Shown here: positions 12,531 through 23,989 of the stretch, in pieces
How the letters are laid out: the number at the start of each line of letters is the position of its first letter
Numbering within the stretch: the stretch's first letter is position 1
Assembly: GCA_037447655.1 (NCBI GenBank)
Contig: JBBHKE010002043.1
Coordinates: forward strand, 1 to 56,992
Reading direction: 5' to 3'
Length of the DNA: 56,992 nucleotides
Source of the DNA: Zygnema cylindricum
Taxonomy: Eukaryota; Streptophyta; Zygnematophyceae; Zygnematales; Zygnemataceae
Position numbers and translations under genes: made by a program
Notes under the pieces: model-generated
What the model was told of the DNA's origin: nothing
What the model saw: only the letters and a program-made list of their open reading frames with translations
Databases searched by the model: none

Positions 12531-14739
12531 CCGAGGGAATATTGAAATAATCTGTACTGTGCAGTACTGTAATAATTGGAGTCGTCGTGTGTGTGTCAGG
12601 TAGGGAGAGTGGGTTGGGAGGTGTGTCACGTCGCGATGGGGGCTACAGTACTGTACTGTAGCGACAAATGAACGGGTAGTTTGGAAAATGTGAAAGAGAG
12701 CCTAATACGCAACTTGCCAAACGTTCTTGTGGCTTTCAAACGATGGTACGGTACGGTAAGGTACGGTACTAGTTCTGATCGTTTACTTCGGAGGGACGGA
12801 GGCAGATACTGTAGCTGAAGCGCAGTAAATCATCTTGCATGTGACAAAATGACTTTCCGTACATTTGGCATATTGACGCTTGCGATGTTTCATAGTTTGG
12901 ACTTTTGCAGTCCTGGAACTTTGGTCTGGATCCAGCTTTTGAAGCGTACGGCGTTGCTAGAAGTGATGCAAGGCGGGGCTGACAAACATTAGCGCAACGA
13001 GGGAATAAAATGCGATCGCAATTTGTGCAAAGAATCTGGAGGCCGAACCTACAGTACTTACCTGTACTTTGCTCCGTTAGACAATGTATGAAAAATATTT
13101 CGTACCAAAAAAAATGCTGATCAGACGGTCAGTTATTGACGAGAAGAAGTCGGTGTGGAATTACTGTGCTTTTGTTGCCGCCTGGAACATGGAGTCCAGA
13201 CTGAGGTACTGTACTTTCAAGCCACGAATCCCGCGTCAGATTGGCCGACGACAGCGCATACTCTATATTAATCTTACAGGATATAGCACATATATACCAC
13301 GCTCTATCGGCAATAGCATTTTATTCGTCAGTCGTCACCACGTGTCACGTGATACATCAAGCCTTTGTCTTTGCGCTCGATAGTCGTTGATATCACACTA
13401 TATCAGAGACTATTAAATATAAATATCGCGACTGTGAATTTTCAACACGCGCCACTATTTCTCACAGCTACCAGGTTTATCTGTATAGTCAGGTTTTCCG
13501 TGGAAATGAAATATCAAATATGACATCCGTGGATTTTTCCGGAAAATATTTCGTCCACGTCATGGGCGTCATAGACTCATTTCTGCTCATACAGTACAGT
13601 ACTTGAATCCTTTGACTTCACTTCGTACGAAAAGCGTGACTCATATTTTACTCTTACAAGTCAGAAGTACGAGTCAAAACTTGTATCGTATGCTCGTATG
13701 TTTGATCACAGAAGCCAAAGTGGCAGGAGCTATTTTCGCCTTAAATTCGTCTATATCTCCACCTTATACTGTACTGTACTACATCTTGAAGCGAATTTGA
13801 CCACAATCGTGTCCAACTTGACGCGAATATGACAACAAAGATTCCCGAAGCAAAGGTGACCTCAGAATTCTCGTCGCATTCAGTCGCGAATCGTGGCGAC
13901 GCGTCGCAGATTGTGACAACGATGTGGAAAGGAGCAAGAGAGCATTTAAGAAGAACCAATCCGGCAATCAGTCCCTACCAAGCCATATCAGCAGAGTCAA
14001 CCATCGCGATATTGATAAGTATTGATCCAGTATCTTGCCGATGCATATCGATACTGTAGTTTCATGTCGATGTGTTGACCCGAATTATGGACCATCGATT
14101 AAGTCACAAAAAGGTATAGCTATTATCCGGTTAGAGGCTACCACCTACTAGTACAAAATACTACTGAGATTTACTGAACTTTGGAAACGTACGGCTCCAC
14201 TACAGTAATCTCGAAAGTAACACTGTTTGTTCCGGACAAAAACAGGGAAAGGTCCACGATAAGGACGTAGCCGTACATATTGCGAAGATATCGCAAGCAG
14301 CATTTCGTTCCACATCGGTAAACGACATGGCGTGTGATCGCCGGTCGGCAGTCCACTTGCGCAGAGAATACTTTACGTGTATAGTGACACGTGTTAGTAG
14401 TTAATAAAAGCTTTTTGTATTCTATTGAATGTACGGTCACATCGGTTCAAATCGTGGTGCTTGTATACAAACGAAGTTGGTAGTTTGCACCTTTGCGGAA
14501 CAGAAATGCCTCGTGTGGTAGGTAGGCAATCTGTACGGTGACGTCCTCATCGTGTAATGTACTGTACTTTCTCCGCAAATTTGTTTTATACTCTGCGTTA
14601 CAAGAAGCGTCGCTTCCGGGATTCGCGGGGCTGTACGGTTGCAAAGTTTGATTTATTACAGGTGTCAGGCTCTCTGTATACACATTTATTGTGGACGTGG
14701 ATATATTACTTCCAGAAAAAAACGTTTACAACTACAAGG
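12531..14739. other. Region without recognised gene, rich in GTAC words
   Basis: No gene could be supported. Short palindromic GTAC-containing words are very frequent (GTACGG, CAGTACTG), including a 5-bp repeat GGTAC at 12744-12770. The region may include further decayed transposons, but I found no matching pair of inverted ends. Confidence 0.5.
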
Positions 14740-15232
14740 TACACCGTGAATCGCTATTAGCGTAATAAAAAATATAGCGTAATGAAACAATTAGCGTACT
14801 TTACGGTAAATTGTGTTTTTTCGGGTACACCATGATACTAATTTATCATGTACTCTAATTTGTAAACTGCTTTGTAAAAATTTTCGGCACATAAGATGTC
14901 CACACTAAAACATGTAGATGTACGAAATTGTTCAAATCGTACGCCGTTGCGTTTTTTTGTCATCTGCGTATGCCGGAAAATATTTACGCAATTATATATT
15001 ATTATATTTTCTGTACTTTTAAATTTAAAAATGTACGGAATAATACAGATATGGCAGTCCGTACACCACACTATTTAAAAGGGCACTAAATTACAGTTAT
15101 GAAGCGTATTGAGCGGGGTACCTCAAATAACGTGCAAAAACATTTAGCGTACTTTATTCTATTTGAGAATTTGCCCCAAAAAAAGGGGTACCCCAATTAG
15201 CGTCATGTACGCTAATAGCGATTCACGGTGTA
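14740..15232. mobile_element. TACACCG-family TIR element (A1)
   Basis: The left end reads TACACCGTGAATCGCTATTA and the right end is its inverted copy, TAGCGATTCACGGTGTA. Both ends coincide with a TA dinucleotide, fitting a TA target duplication. It has no transposase, so it is a MITE-like non-autonomous element of mariner/Stowaway type by target site. The superfamily is inferred only from the TA target. Confidence 0.8.
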
Positions 15233-15538
15233 ACGGTGTGCGATACCGTACGCTTGCCGACTGCTTTCGGTACGGCGTATCGGCAAAGGTGTCGGTCTTC
15301 AGCGGATCCGCAGGTTACAACAGAGGTCGCAAACGGTCAACCGAAACCGTGACCGACCGTTTACCGACCGCCCGCGCCGGATCCGGAACGGATTCGGTTG
15401 CCATATTTTGGGGGCCGGGCGGTCGAGGTCGGTTGATTCACCAGAAAAAAAAAAATCGGTTACGGTCGGTCGAGCAAAAAACGAAAAAAAATGAAAATTT
15501 TGTACTGTCCATACAATCCAACATTTTGTACTTTGTAC

Positions 15539-15574
15539 TAGTGTTGGGTATCGAGGACCTTTTGCCAATATTCG

Positions 15575-15653
<79 letters not shown>

Positions 15654-16432
15654 TCGAATTTCAGGTACCCGATAATCGATATGTCGCTTCGATATATCGA
15701 AAAGCAAAATATCGCGATATGTCGTCGATATAACGTCAATTTATCGTATCGCCGATATATCGAAGCATTAAAAAAAAAAAACACGGGTCTCCAAAGTCAC
15801 GTGGCTTCGGACAAGGTGACCGTAAATTTTTTGCCGAAAAGAAATACAATTTTTTCCTGAAAGTCAACAGAGTGAAGGAGATCTCTGAGGTACATTGATT
15901 CGGTACAGTACACTTGCGAAGTACACGTACGTAATGCGCAAGTACGGATTTCCATAAGAAAATGGTCGGTTTTCAAATCTTTGACGATTTTAGAGATTTG
16001 ATCGTCAACTTACAAGGAATCACTCAGATCAAAACACGTATAAAAAAACTTATATACACAATTTACGTGATGTTAACCAAGGCCTAATTTTTGTACATAA
16101 ACCTCCTCATGTAACCATACCCGAAATATGTAATTATACGAATTAAAAAATTTGTATTTTTTTGCCGGTTAGATTTTGCGACGTCTACCTTTAAGTCACG
16201 GAACGAAAATCACGTCGTACGTGGAGTATCAGACAATTTGTATTTTTCGCTAAAATAACATATTATATTAAAATATTAAATATTAAGTTTAAAAAACACT
16301 ATATATCGCGATATATGTCGCGATAATTTATGTTGGTCCCTGTACGATATATCGAAGATTCTGCTCGATCGATATTCGATATATCGAATATCAAAATTAT
16401 CGCGATATAAATTTACTCGACACCCAACACTA
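15539..16432. mobile_element. hAT-like element, TAGTGTTGGGT family (C1)
   Basis: It starts TAGTGTTGGGTATCGAGG and ends ACACCCAACACTA. It is flanked by a perfect 8-bp duplication, CTTTGTAC (15531-15538 and 16433-16440), as expected for hAT superfamily insertions. It contains an AT dinucleotide run at 15577-15648 and many CGATATATCG-type palindromes. No transposase was seen. It is inserted inside B1. Confidence 0.85.
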
Positions 16433-16554
16433 CTTTGTACTCTTTGGTATCGTGGAAGTACGTGACATCATGATTAGCGTCGCGAATCTGACACGGTAGT
16501 AACACTTCATTTCGCAAATCTTAAGGAACGCGACAAATCGTAGTTATTAGCTTA

Positions 16555-17258
16555 GGGTGGCGTTCCATCAGGATTTTATGAAATTCTACGGCCAACATTA
16601 CAGGATGCTACATTTGAACGATGTTACTTCGTGTAAAGTCAGTAATCCACGTGCTCGGGAATGAGTGGTACCACGTAAGATAAGATCGTATATTGAAAAT
16701 CGTCAAATACTTTTTTCACCAACCAACTTCAACTCGAACTCTTCATTTGCAAACCATGTACGTTCGGACCAAGGCATCGTACCACACAAATTTTGTACTC
16801 TTTGCAAACGCTTGTCAGATGCCAGCTCATTATTTTAGGGTTTATGCTTTTTCACGTGACGAATGAGCGCTGCCAAATAGTGTTACAAATGGCTGGTAAC
16901 GAAAATAGCGCGATGAGAGTTCGTTTCAATTGGAGTTTTTAATGTATATATCATGTGCAAAAAATTTCGATTTCCGCTAGTTGTCGTCCTAACACGTGTA
17001 TTCATTATCCAACGTGTCGTCACTCAATTTTTTATATAAATAGTGATGTACCTCCTCGAGGTACATCACTATTTACACAAACTTTGGAAGCGAATGCTTC
17101 GCGAAAAAAACATCCGACGGTCATTGTTACCTCCTAATATTGGCAAGATTCTCTGTAATGTTGTTCGCTTAGAAAAACATAATAAGAGGTACGGCGTAGT
17201 TTGGAGAGGTACGCATTTATGTAAACAACCTCACTTTTCGTCTGATGGAACGCCACCC
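16555..17258. mobile_element. PIF/Harbinger-like element (D1) with palindromic centre
   Basis: Inverted ends GGGTGGCGTTCCATCAG and CTGATGGAACGCCACCC are flanked by TTA on both sides, matching the 3-bp TWA target of PIF/Harbinger elements. Near the middle (about 17038-17073) is a near-perfect palindrome around CCTCGAGG. No transposase was seen. It is nested in B1. Confidence 0.78.
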
Positions 17259-18073
17259 TTATTCATACGTCGTGAAAAACTAACATTTTTTTTTTGTACT
17301 TTTGCGGTTACGCGCAGGTACGGGTAGTCGCGAGAAATCGAGTTTCGGTTAACTTTTATTTTCGTAAACGTCGGTCGGTTAACGGTTAACAATTTTGGAG
17401 CGTGACATAACCCGGTCAGGCGTTGGTTACTCAGATTTTGAAAAAAAAAACAGTCAGTTTCGGTTATGTAAAATTTTGACTTTTGCGACCTATGAAGTAC
17501 AATACACGGGCGACATCGGCAGCAGTGCAAAAAAATAAAAAACCGTTATAGAGTACTTAACGAGCTAGCACTTCTCTGTCTTCGTTGATTCGTTAATGTC
17601 AAACCGCCGTATAACAGGTGAAATTCGGTACGGTACGCAACCCTACAAGGTAAAACGACAAATAAAAGCACTTTAATGGCGTCGATCACCTCGATCTACG
17701 ATTCAGAGGCGATTTTATGTACTTTCCCTTGCGTGTTGATAATCGTAAATTACTTAATTGACTGTGCCGCAACAACTATATGGGGGTGAACAATCGGCGT
17801 CCGCTATACGGAACAGAGAAAACCAGACCAACGCGGGCAAAGTTGGTTCAAATTGTTCGTGCAAGATTTCGTATAGTATTGAAAGTCGTACGTATCAAGT
17901 ATTACATACGATAAGAACTTTGTGTATCTACTTGTACTCGTACGGGAGGTAGGTTTCGAACATAGCTCAAACGTTTAAACGTTTAAACCACGATATAGGT
18001 TGTGCAAAATTTCCTGGCAAGTGAAGTCATCGACGAAAAGCATGCACCTCTATCGATGGGGTCGGCGGATGAC

Positions 18074-19353
18074 TACACTGCAAATCGTTATTAGTGTCAA
18101 CAACTCTAATTTGGGTTCTTAAAATTTTGATTTTATTCCTCAAATAGGATACATGCTTTTAATTTTTCCTTGACGTTAATTAACGTACCGTACAAAATAG
18201 TGTAAAGAACGAAAGTACAATGATATATAAATAGTGTGGTGTACGGTCGATGTCATACCGTACATAAATGTACATTTTCAAGTGAAAATTTTACAAAAAA
18301 TGAATTAAATCAGACGCGCACGCATAGGAACGTGCGCTGAACAAAAGGGATTATTTTGACACGTAAATTAGTCTGCCATTTACGGATATTTATATTTCAC
18401 GACGGCGTACGATTTTTAATTATTTGTTTGGATACATATATTAATGTGTATAATCGTACAGAAAATATTCCATTTTTGCTGTTATAAATTAGCATTAAAG
18501 GTGACGTTCCATCACGCGAAAATTGGCGTAGTTTACAAAAATTTGCGGCCCTCCGTATCAAATCGTACCGCCTATTTTGTTTTTATACGAAAAACAACAT
18601 TGCAGAGAATCTTGCCGATACTCTCCGAAGGTCTTGGAGGTAATTTTGGTCGTCAGATGTTAATATGCGAGGAGTTGGCTTCATTTTTTTTTGTAACTAT
18701 CAACCCACCTCGAGGAGGTGGGTTGGCAGATACAGAAAAAAAAATTGTGACACGCTGGACGATTAATCTACGTGTCATGAAGGAAAACCAACAAAAAATC
18801 TTAAGATTTGCACATGACACGTGCTTTCCAAAATACAACCGAAAATAAAAACGAAATTTTATAACATTCCCTCGTCACGCTATTTTCGGTAACTTTTTTT
18901 CGTCACACTATTTCTATCAAAGGACTTTCGTTATGTTCAAAAACTGAAACCCTAAAAAATGAGTTGTCGTACAGACTGGCGTTTGCAAAAAGTATAAAAG
19001 TTTTGTCTTATGACTACTTCGTACGAGGGTACATGGTACGCAAGTCAAGATTTGAAGTTAAGTTTGTCGGTGCTAAAAATCTGAAAGATATTCCATATTG
19101 GATCGTAGCTTGCGTGGCGCCAGTCAATTTAAAACACGTGGCTTACAAACTCTACGTGATGGAACATCGACTCAATCGACTCGGTCTGTAGAGTTTGCCG
19201 TACAATTACAAAAATGTATGATGGAACTTCACCCTAACACTAAAATTAGAATACACCTTTTTTTTTCAAATTTCAAATTCTTAATTAGCATCAATTACGG
19301 TAAATTTACTTCAACACTAATTAACTTTGACACTAATAACGATTCGCGGTGTA
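18074..19353. mobile_element. TACACTG/TACACCG-family TIR element (A8) with nested insertion
   Basis: The left end is TACACTGCAAATCGTTATTA and the right end TAATAACGATTCGCGGTGTA. Removing the nested element at about 18498-19235 leaves roughly 540 bp, close to the 531-559 bp of other family members. Open frames inside are short and not recognised. Confidence 0.7.
18498..19235. mobile_element. PIF/Harbinger-like element (D2) nested in A8
   Basis: Its ends, AGGTGACGTTCCATCA and TGATGGAACTTCACCC, are related to D1. A central palindrome CCACCTCGAGGAGGTGG lies at about 18703-18719. A segment with the word GCAGAGAATCTTGCCGATA matches D1 in inverted orientation. The edges are uncertain by a few bases; TAA is present on both sides. 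Confidence 0.65.
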
Positions 19354-19404
19354 CCGTGGCATGATGACGCCTTTTGTCGGTATGGGCGGTGGTGGTGAGC
19401 CTAA

Positions 19405-20149
19405 GGGTGTGTCCCCATGTGCATAAGTAAGGGTTTTTTTCTGTCGTTTTCCTACAAAACTTAGCGTCGTACTGCCTAAGTTCCAACCCTACGAAAGAAT
19501 CGCAAATTTGTAGAGAACAATTTGCGTCACCCTCGAACTTAGGATGTACGAAAAATTGTTGTCCTGTGTTATTCGACCCACTTCGACGACAAAAAACGTC
19601 ATCTTCATGTGTTTTAAAACTAGGGATTTTATGGAAACAAATAGGAACACATATTCGCATGTGCTGTAATTTTCGAAGTACTTCACACGATTTTCAAAGA
19701 CAAAGGAAAGTACGGAAGTCGTTATGTTTTGTCCGTTTGCATTTAATACGACAAAGAAAATTACACAATTTGTTTGCTTTTGTCCATTTTCGTCCTGTAC
19801 GGTTTTTGTTTTTTTTGCAGGGGTCTCGAAATTCTGATGCCATTTCACGTCGACTGGACAGGAGACGCAAAGGCAAAACGCAACTTCTTCAACCGTGAAA
19901 CGGTACAGGGTGGAAGTCGGTACGTCTACAATGTCACGGTAAGACATGCGACGTCACACAAGCAGTTCAAAAAAACAACGTCCGACAATACATCGACAAC
20001 CGTCACAGGTATTGTCGACGTATACAATCGTCACAAACGTAACTTAAGATACGTTCTTACACATAGGGACACTTGAAAAGCGGGTCCGCCGGATCCGCGG
20101 TAAAATACAAAGTAAGTTCGCTAAGTTACAAGTACATGGGGACATACCC
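19405..20149. mobile_element. PIF/Harbinger-like element (E) with TAA target
   Basis: Inverted ends GGGTGTGTCCCCATGT and ACATGGGGACATACCC (15 of 16 positions paired) are flanked on both sides by TAA. It holds open frames up to about 150 codons, none with a recognised transposase domain, so it is probably non-autonomous. Confidence 0.75.
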
Positions 20150-21685
20150 TAACCGTGGATTTGCAGTGCCAAATGCGACGCTAGTAAGGCTAGTTTTGTA
20201 CTTTTGCGTGCCACGGTTAAGTTGTATCCGCGCAATGTACTACGATTGACAGTCGACAGGATCATGCCACGTTTAGGCATGAAATATCCAAAGACCCCCA
20301 TTCGAATAGAAATGGTTTTCTACGACAGGGTTCGATATTCATCGATTGCGTCTCACCCGCGTGTCCAATTCTGTACGGAAATTGTGAATTTTGACGATTG
20401 TCTTTTGCGCCATGCCATAAATGTGGGTACCAACACCGGCAATTTTTAAAATTCGGTTCTGAGATTTGTACGGAACATCCAGAAAAGTGTACGATTTCGT
20501 ACACAGGGTACAAGAAGGCGAAAATTAAAAATAGCAAAAAAAAAAAAGGGTAAAAATACTGTAACGGTTCGAAAAGACATCGAAAGTCCACAGTCTTCTT
20601 TGAATGCCACAATTTCCACACTGGTACGGCAATATAGCGTCAAGACAAACTCTGCGCATACAAACAATGTAGAACAATGTGACAGCGTAATCTCCACTTT
20701 GTCGCTTTGTCAACCCACCTATACTTTGTCTTTGCGAAGAAACTGAAACGTGCGCCGGATGACCGTACGATCGCTGGGTCAATAAAATAGAGATGCTTCT
20801 CGTTTGAAATGGCACCATTCAAACTGTGCATTTTTGTAAACACAACACATTATTTGTCGCCACGTGTGGCTGGAACACGGTTTGGTACTTTCAGTCCTCT
20901 TAACAACCTGGGGATCCAGCTTGCAAATTTGTCGGATTCCCTTTCTCTTTTCGAGACCATTCCAATGTCGACTTCTGCACGTTGAAAGGACACACAGTTA
21001 TTGCGCAGGCAAGAATAAGACAAGACTGTATTTGTCCGTTCTGGGCCGTGGAAAAGGGGCGAAAAACGGGAGAATGGTTCGGTGCTGGAATTGAGATCCC
21101 GAAGTCAGATTCTGTACAGATACATCCGCGATGCCCGCGGCAGGTGTCGATAATGTAAGCTCTTCTGTACGGTCCATGATTTGTAATGATTATGGCCGCG
21201 TCAGCAAACAAGGAATAGACGATATTCGCAAAATATAGCTTCAGAGACGGCGAAACTGGCGTCAGCTGAACAGTAGAAATGCAAGGCACCACCACAGGCC
21301 GTCACAACTGAATGACATCACTGATTGCGTGGCATCAATGCTGTAAAGGTTGCGAACAACGCGGAGACTCCCGCGGATGCCGGTTCGACAGATTTCGAAT
21401 TGGCCCGCGAAGACGTCACCGGGCCAGGTATACCTGTCTTAGCTGGGGGCGTACGGCGTCTCGCGGGAGGACGCAAACGCTTTCGCGGCGGGCGATGTCT
21501 AAGCGCAAGTAAAACAAAATATAATAAAAACCAACGCCCCAAGTAAAACAAAAAATAATAAAAACCAGCGCACCAAGGCGTCCCAAAAAAACAAAATAAA
21601 AAATAAGACGTTCTCCCCGTTGCCGCTACGTTACCATTACGTCTATATCGTCAATCTCATCGATACGCTGCTACTCAAAATAGAG
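20150..21685. other. Region without recognised gene
   Basis: Several open frames of 60-130 codons exist on both strands, but none has a recognised domain or convincing splice sites. The sequence style (frequent GTACGG words) matches the transposon-rich neighbourhood. Tandem AACAAAAAATAATAAAAACC-like words lie at 21505-21600. Confidence 0.5.
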
Positions 21686-22244
21686 TACACCGCCAATCGC
21701 TATTAGCGTAGAAGTTTCTTTAGCGTATATGAATAATTACCGTGGTTTACGTTAATTAAGAATTTGAAAATTTTGAAAAAAATAATACATTCTAATTGTT
21801 TAATAATTATAATTTGGGTCTTTGAAAAAAGTAATTGTCGATCGCAAACATGCTTACACTAATATAGGTATTTGTACAAAATCTGACAAATAGTACACTA
21901 ATCGTACGTTCACACAGTCGAAACGTGGTTGTTGGACAAATATATGCGAACGTGATATTTGACAACCGATTTGATCCCCTTTTTAGACCGCACATTCTCA
22001 TGCGTACGCGGCTACTAAACAAAATGAATTGTACTTTTTCACTTAAAAATGTACGTTTTTGTACGGTCTGAATCTAACCGTACATCACACTATTTAAAAG
22101 ATGACGTACTTCCGTTTTGTGTGGTACTAAAAAATTAACCCTAAATAGAGTAAAGAAAAAAATAGAATGAATTACGCTAATGGAGAATAAAAGAAAAGCG
22201 AGACGAAATTAGCGTACACTACGCTAATAGCGATTGGCGGTGTA
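21686..22244. mobile_element. TACACCG-family TIR element (A2)
   Basis: The left end TACACCGCCAATCGCTATTA and right end TAATAGCGATTGGCGGTGTA are perfect inverted repeats bounded by TA. It is 559 bp and very similar along its length to A7 (44767-45332), suggesting recent activity of this subfamily. No transposase was seen. Confidence 0.85.
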
Positions 22245-22454
22245 GTTAATCACTCAATTTGTTGCTGGCTGGTCGGTTGGTCCTTAGCGGCCATAAGGTT
22301 GTTTTAATTAATTATTTTTTTGGTCGCCGATATATTTTTAATGCTGCTCAATTAAATATATTGTTATAATTGCGGAATACTAATGCATTAATCGTAATAT
22401 AATACAACATTTATATATAATATAACACAAATATAAAAATAAACACATTGGCCA

Positions 22455-23100
22455 TCCGATTAAATCTTGGACAAAAGGCATTTATAACAAAAAAAACCAA
22501 GTAAACGATGAGAATAGTTAGTCGTTGCTTTTATTTTGTTTTATAATATCACAAAACGAAAACTAGAACAAATTTTACTCCCACGATCGATGCTATCGTT
22601 TTTGCTATCTTACAATGTTTCAAACCCATTAAGATTGACAAACACAACGACTACATTTTTAATCGACCATAACAGAGAAAATGTATTTGGTTTGTGTTAC
22701 GTTATAGTTTGTTGTATATACCAAATACATTAACTAAAACTTTTTGATCTAACGTAATTGGTAATACAAAAAATGAAATATCCGATTAGATATTCGACAA
22801 AAGGCATGTATACCAAAAAAAACCAAATATGGGATGAGAGCTCTTAGTCGTTGTTTTTGTTTTGTTTTATAATATCAAAAAACAAAAAATATAACAAATT
22901 TTACCCCCACGATCGATGTTATCGTTTTTCTATCTTACAATTTTTCAAGTCTATTAAGTTTGATAAACACAACAACTACATTTCTAATCGACGATGATAG
23001 ATAAACTATACTTGGTTTGTGTTGAGTTATAGGTTATATAAACCAAAAAACATTAACTAAAATTTTTTAGCCTAACGTAATTGTTGATAAAAATAATGAA
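22455..23100. repeat. ~320-bp tandem duplication in AT-rich DNA
   Basis: Two adjacent diverged copies (about 22455-22775 and 22776-23100) share long matching words such as CCCACGATCGATG and TTTTGTTTTATAATATCA in the same order. There is no coding content. Confidence 0.7.
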
Positions 23101-23930
23101 AATAAAATCATATACATAAAAAATTAGTGTGTGTGTGTGTACACGATATCCAACTTAATGATGAAAACACATTGGGCAGCAAATATTAAATAATTTATTT
23201 TGTGAATACTAATTAAAATGAACATTTTGTGAAATATAATACAAAAAACATTAACTTCGACAACATTAAAGGTTACACGTCTTTTTTATCAAATAAAAAA
23301 AAAGTTATGCAATTTTAGGGTTCGTACTAAATAAAATAAATAAAAACAATAAAATATAAACATGTAATGGGCCGAAACTAATAAAACTATAAGCAAGTTT
23401 GAATTTATAAAAAAATCAGCTTAAATAAACATTATATGTTTCTACAAAGTTTTAAAAGATTCAAAAACACATTTATAATAAGTGCCAAAAAAGTCCCACA
23501 AACTTCAATTTAGTTTTTTATGTTTCAGTCGCTAATCTCCTTTATATGACGCGCAAACTCCATTTTTTCACGAATTGGCGATCTTGCAACCTGTCCAATG
23601 TCGCACTTAATGTTACCTTATTTTCCTTTGCTATTCTACCAACTTCTACCAAGATGACATTCCAATTATAAAACTTCCGAAATTCTCCTATCCTCCAACT
23701 AGTTCCATTTGATTCCAACTTCGCGATGTAAGGAAGTCAACCTATACCATCATGGTATGTTTTCCACACTTCTTTTACCATGTGTAGTCAAGCTCCAATT
23801 TGTGTCATCAACGAAACTTGATTTGAGTTTTTTTGTGATGGAACAAAACGTGGAAATTCTTTAGTTTTTCTTGTCGTTTCTTTACAATTTCTTTTTTTAC
23901 GAAGAACACGAAACAAAAGAAAGTCAAAAA
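23101..23930. other. AT-rich stretch, no recognised feature
   Basis: Strongly AT-rich with a short GT run near 23130. No gene, TIR pair or repeat array was recognised. Confidence 0.5.
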
Positions 23931-23989
23931 ATAGAACAAAAATCTATATATACAACAAAAAAAAAGAATAATATAAAGAAAATGTGACG

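Larger units (their letters stand above)
15321..17494. mobile_element. hAT-like element, CAGAGGTCGC family (B1), with two nested insertions
   Basis: It starts CAGAGGTCGCAAACGGTCAA and ends GCGACCTATG, with subterminal segments matching B2 in inverted order. After removing the nested elements at 15539-16432 and 16555-17258 with their target duplications, 565 bp remain, against 563 bp for the intact copy B2. The flanks GGTTACAA and AAGTACAA match at 5 of 8 positions, so this copy is older than B2. It has no transposase. Confidence 0.75.

Noticed and set aside
15575-15652. AT run as an origin or matrix attachment site
   Set aside because: A simple dinucleotide run inside a transposon; nothing else supports a function.
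18444-18848. Possible transposase frame inside D2/A8
   Set aside because: It spans the palindromic centre and has no DDE or helix-turn-helix pattern I can recognise.
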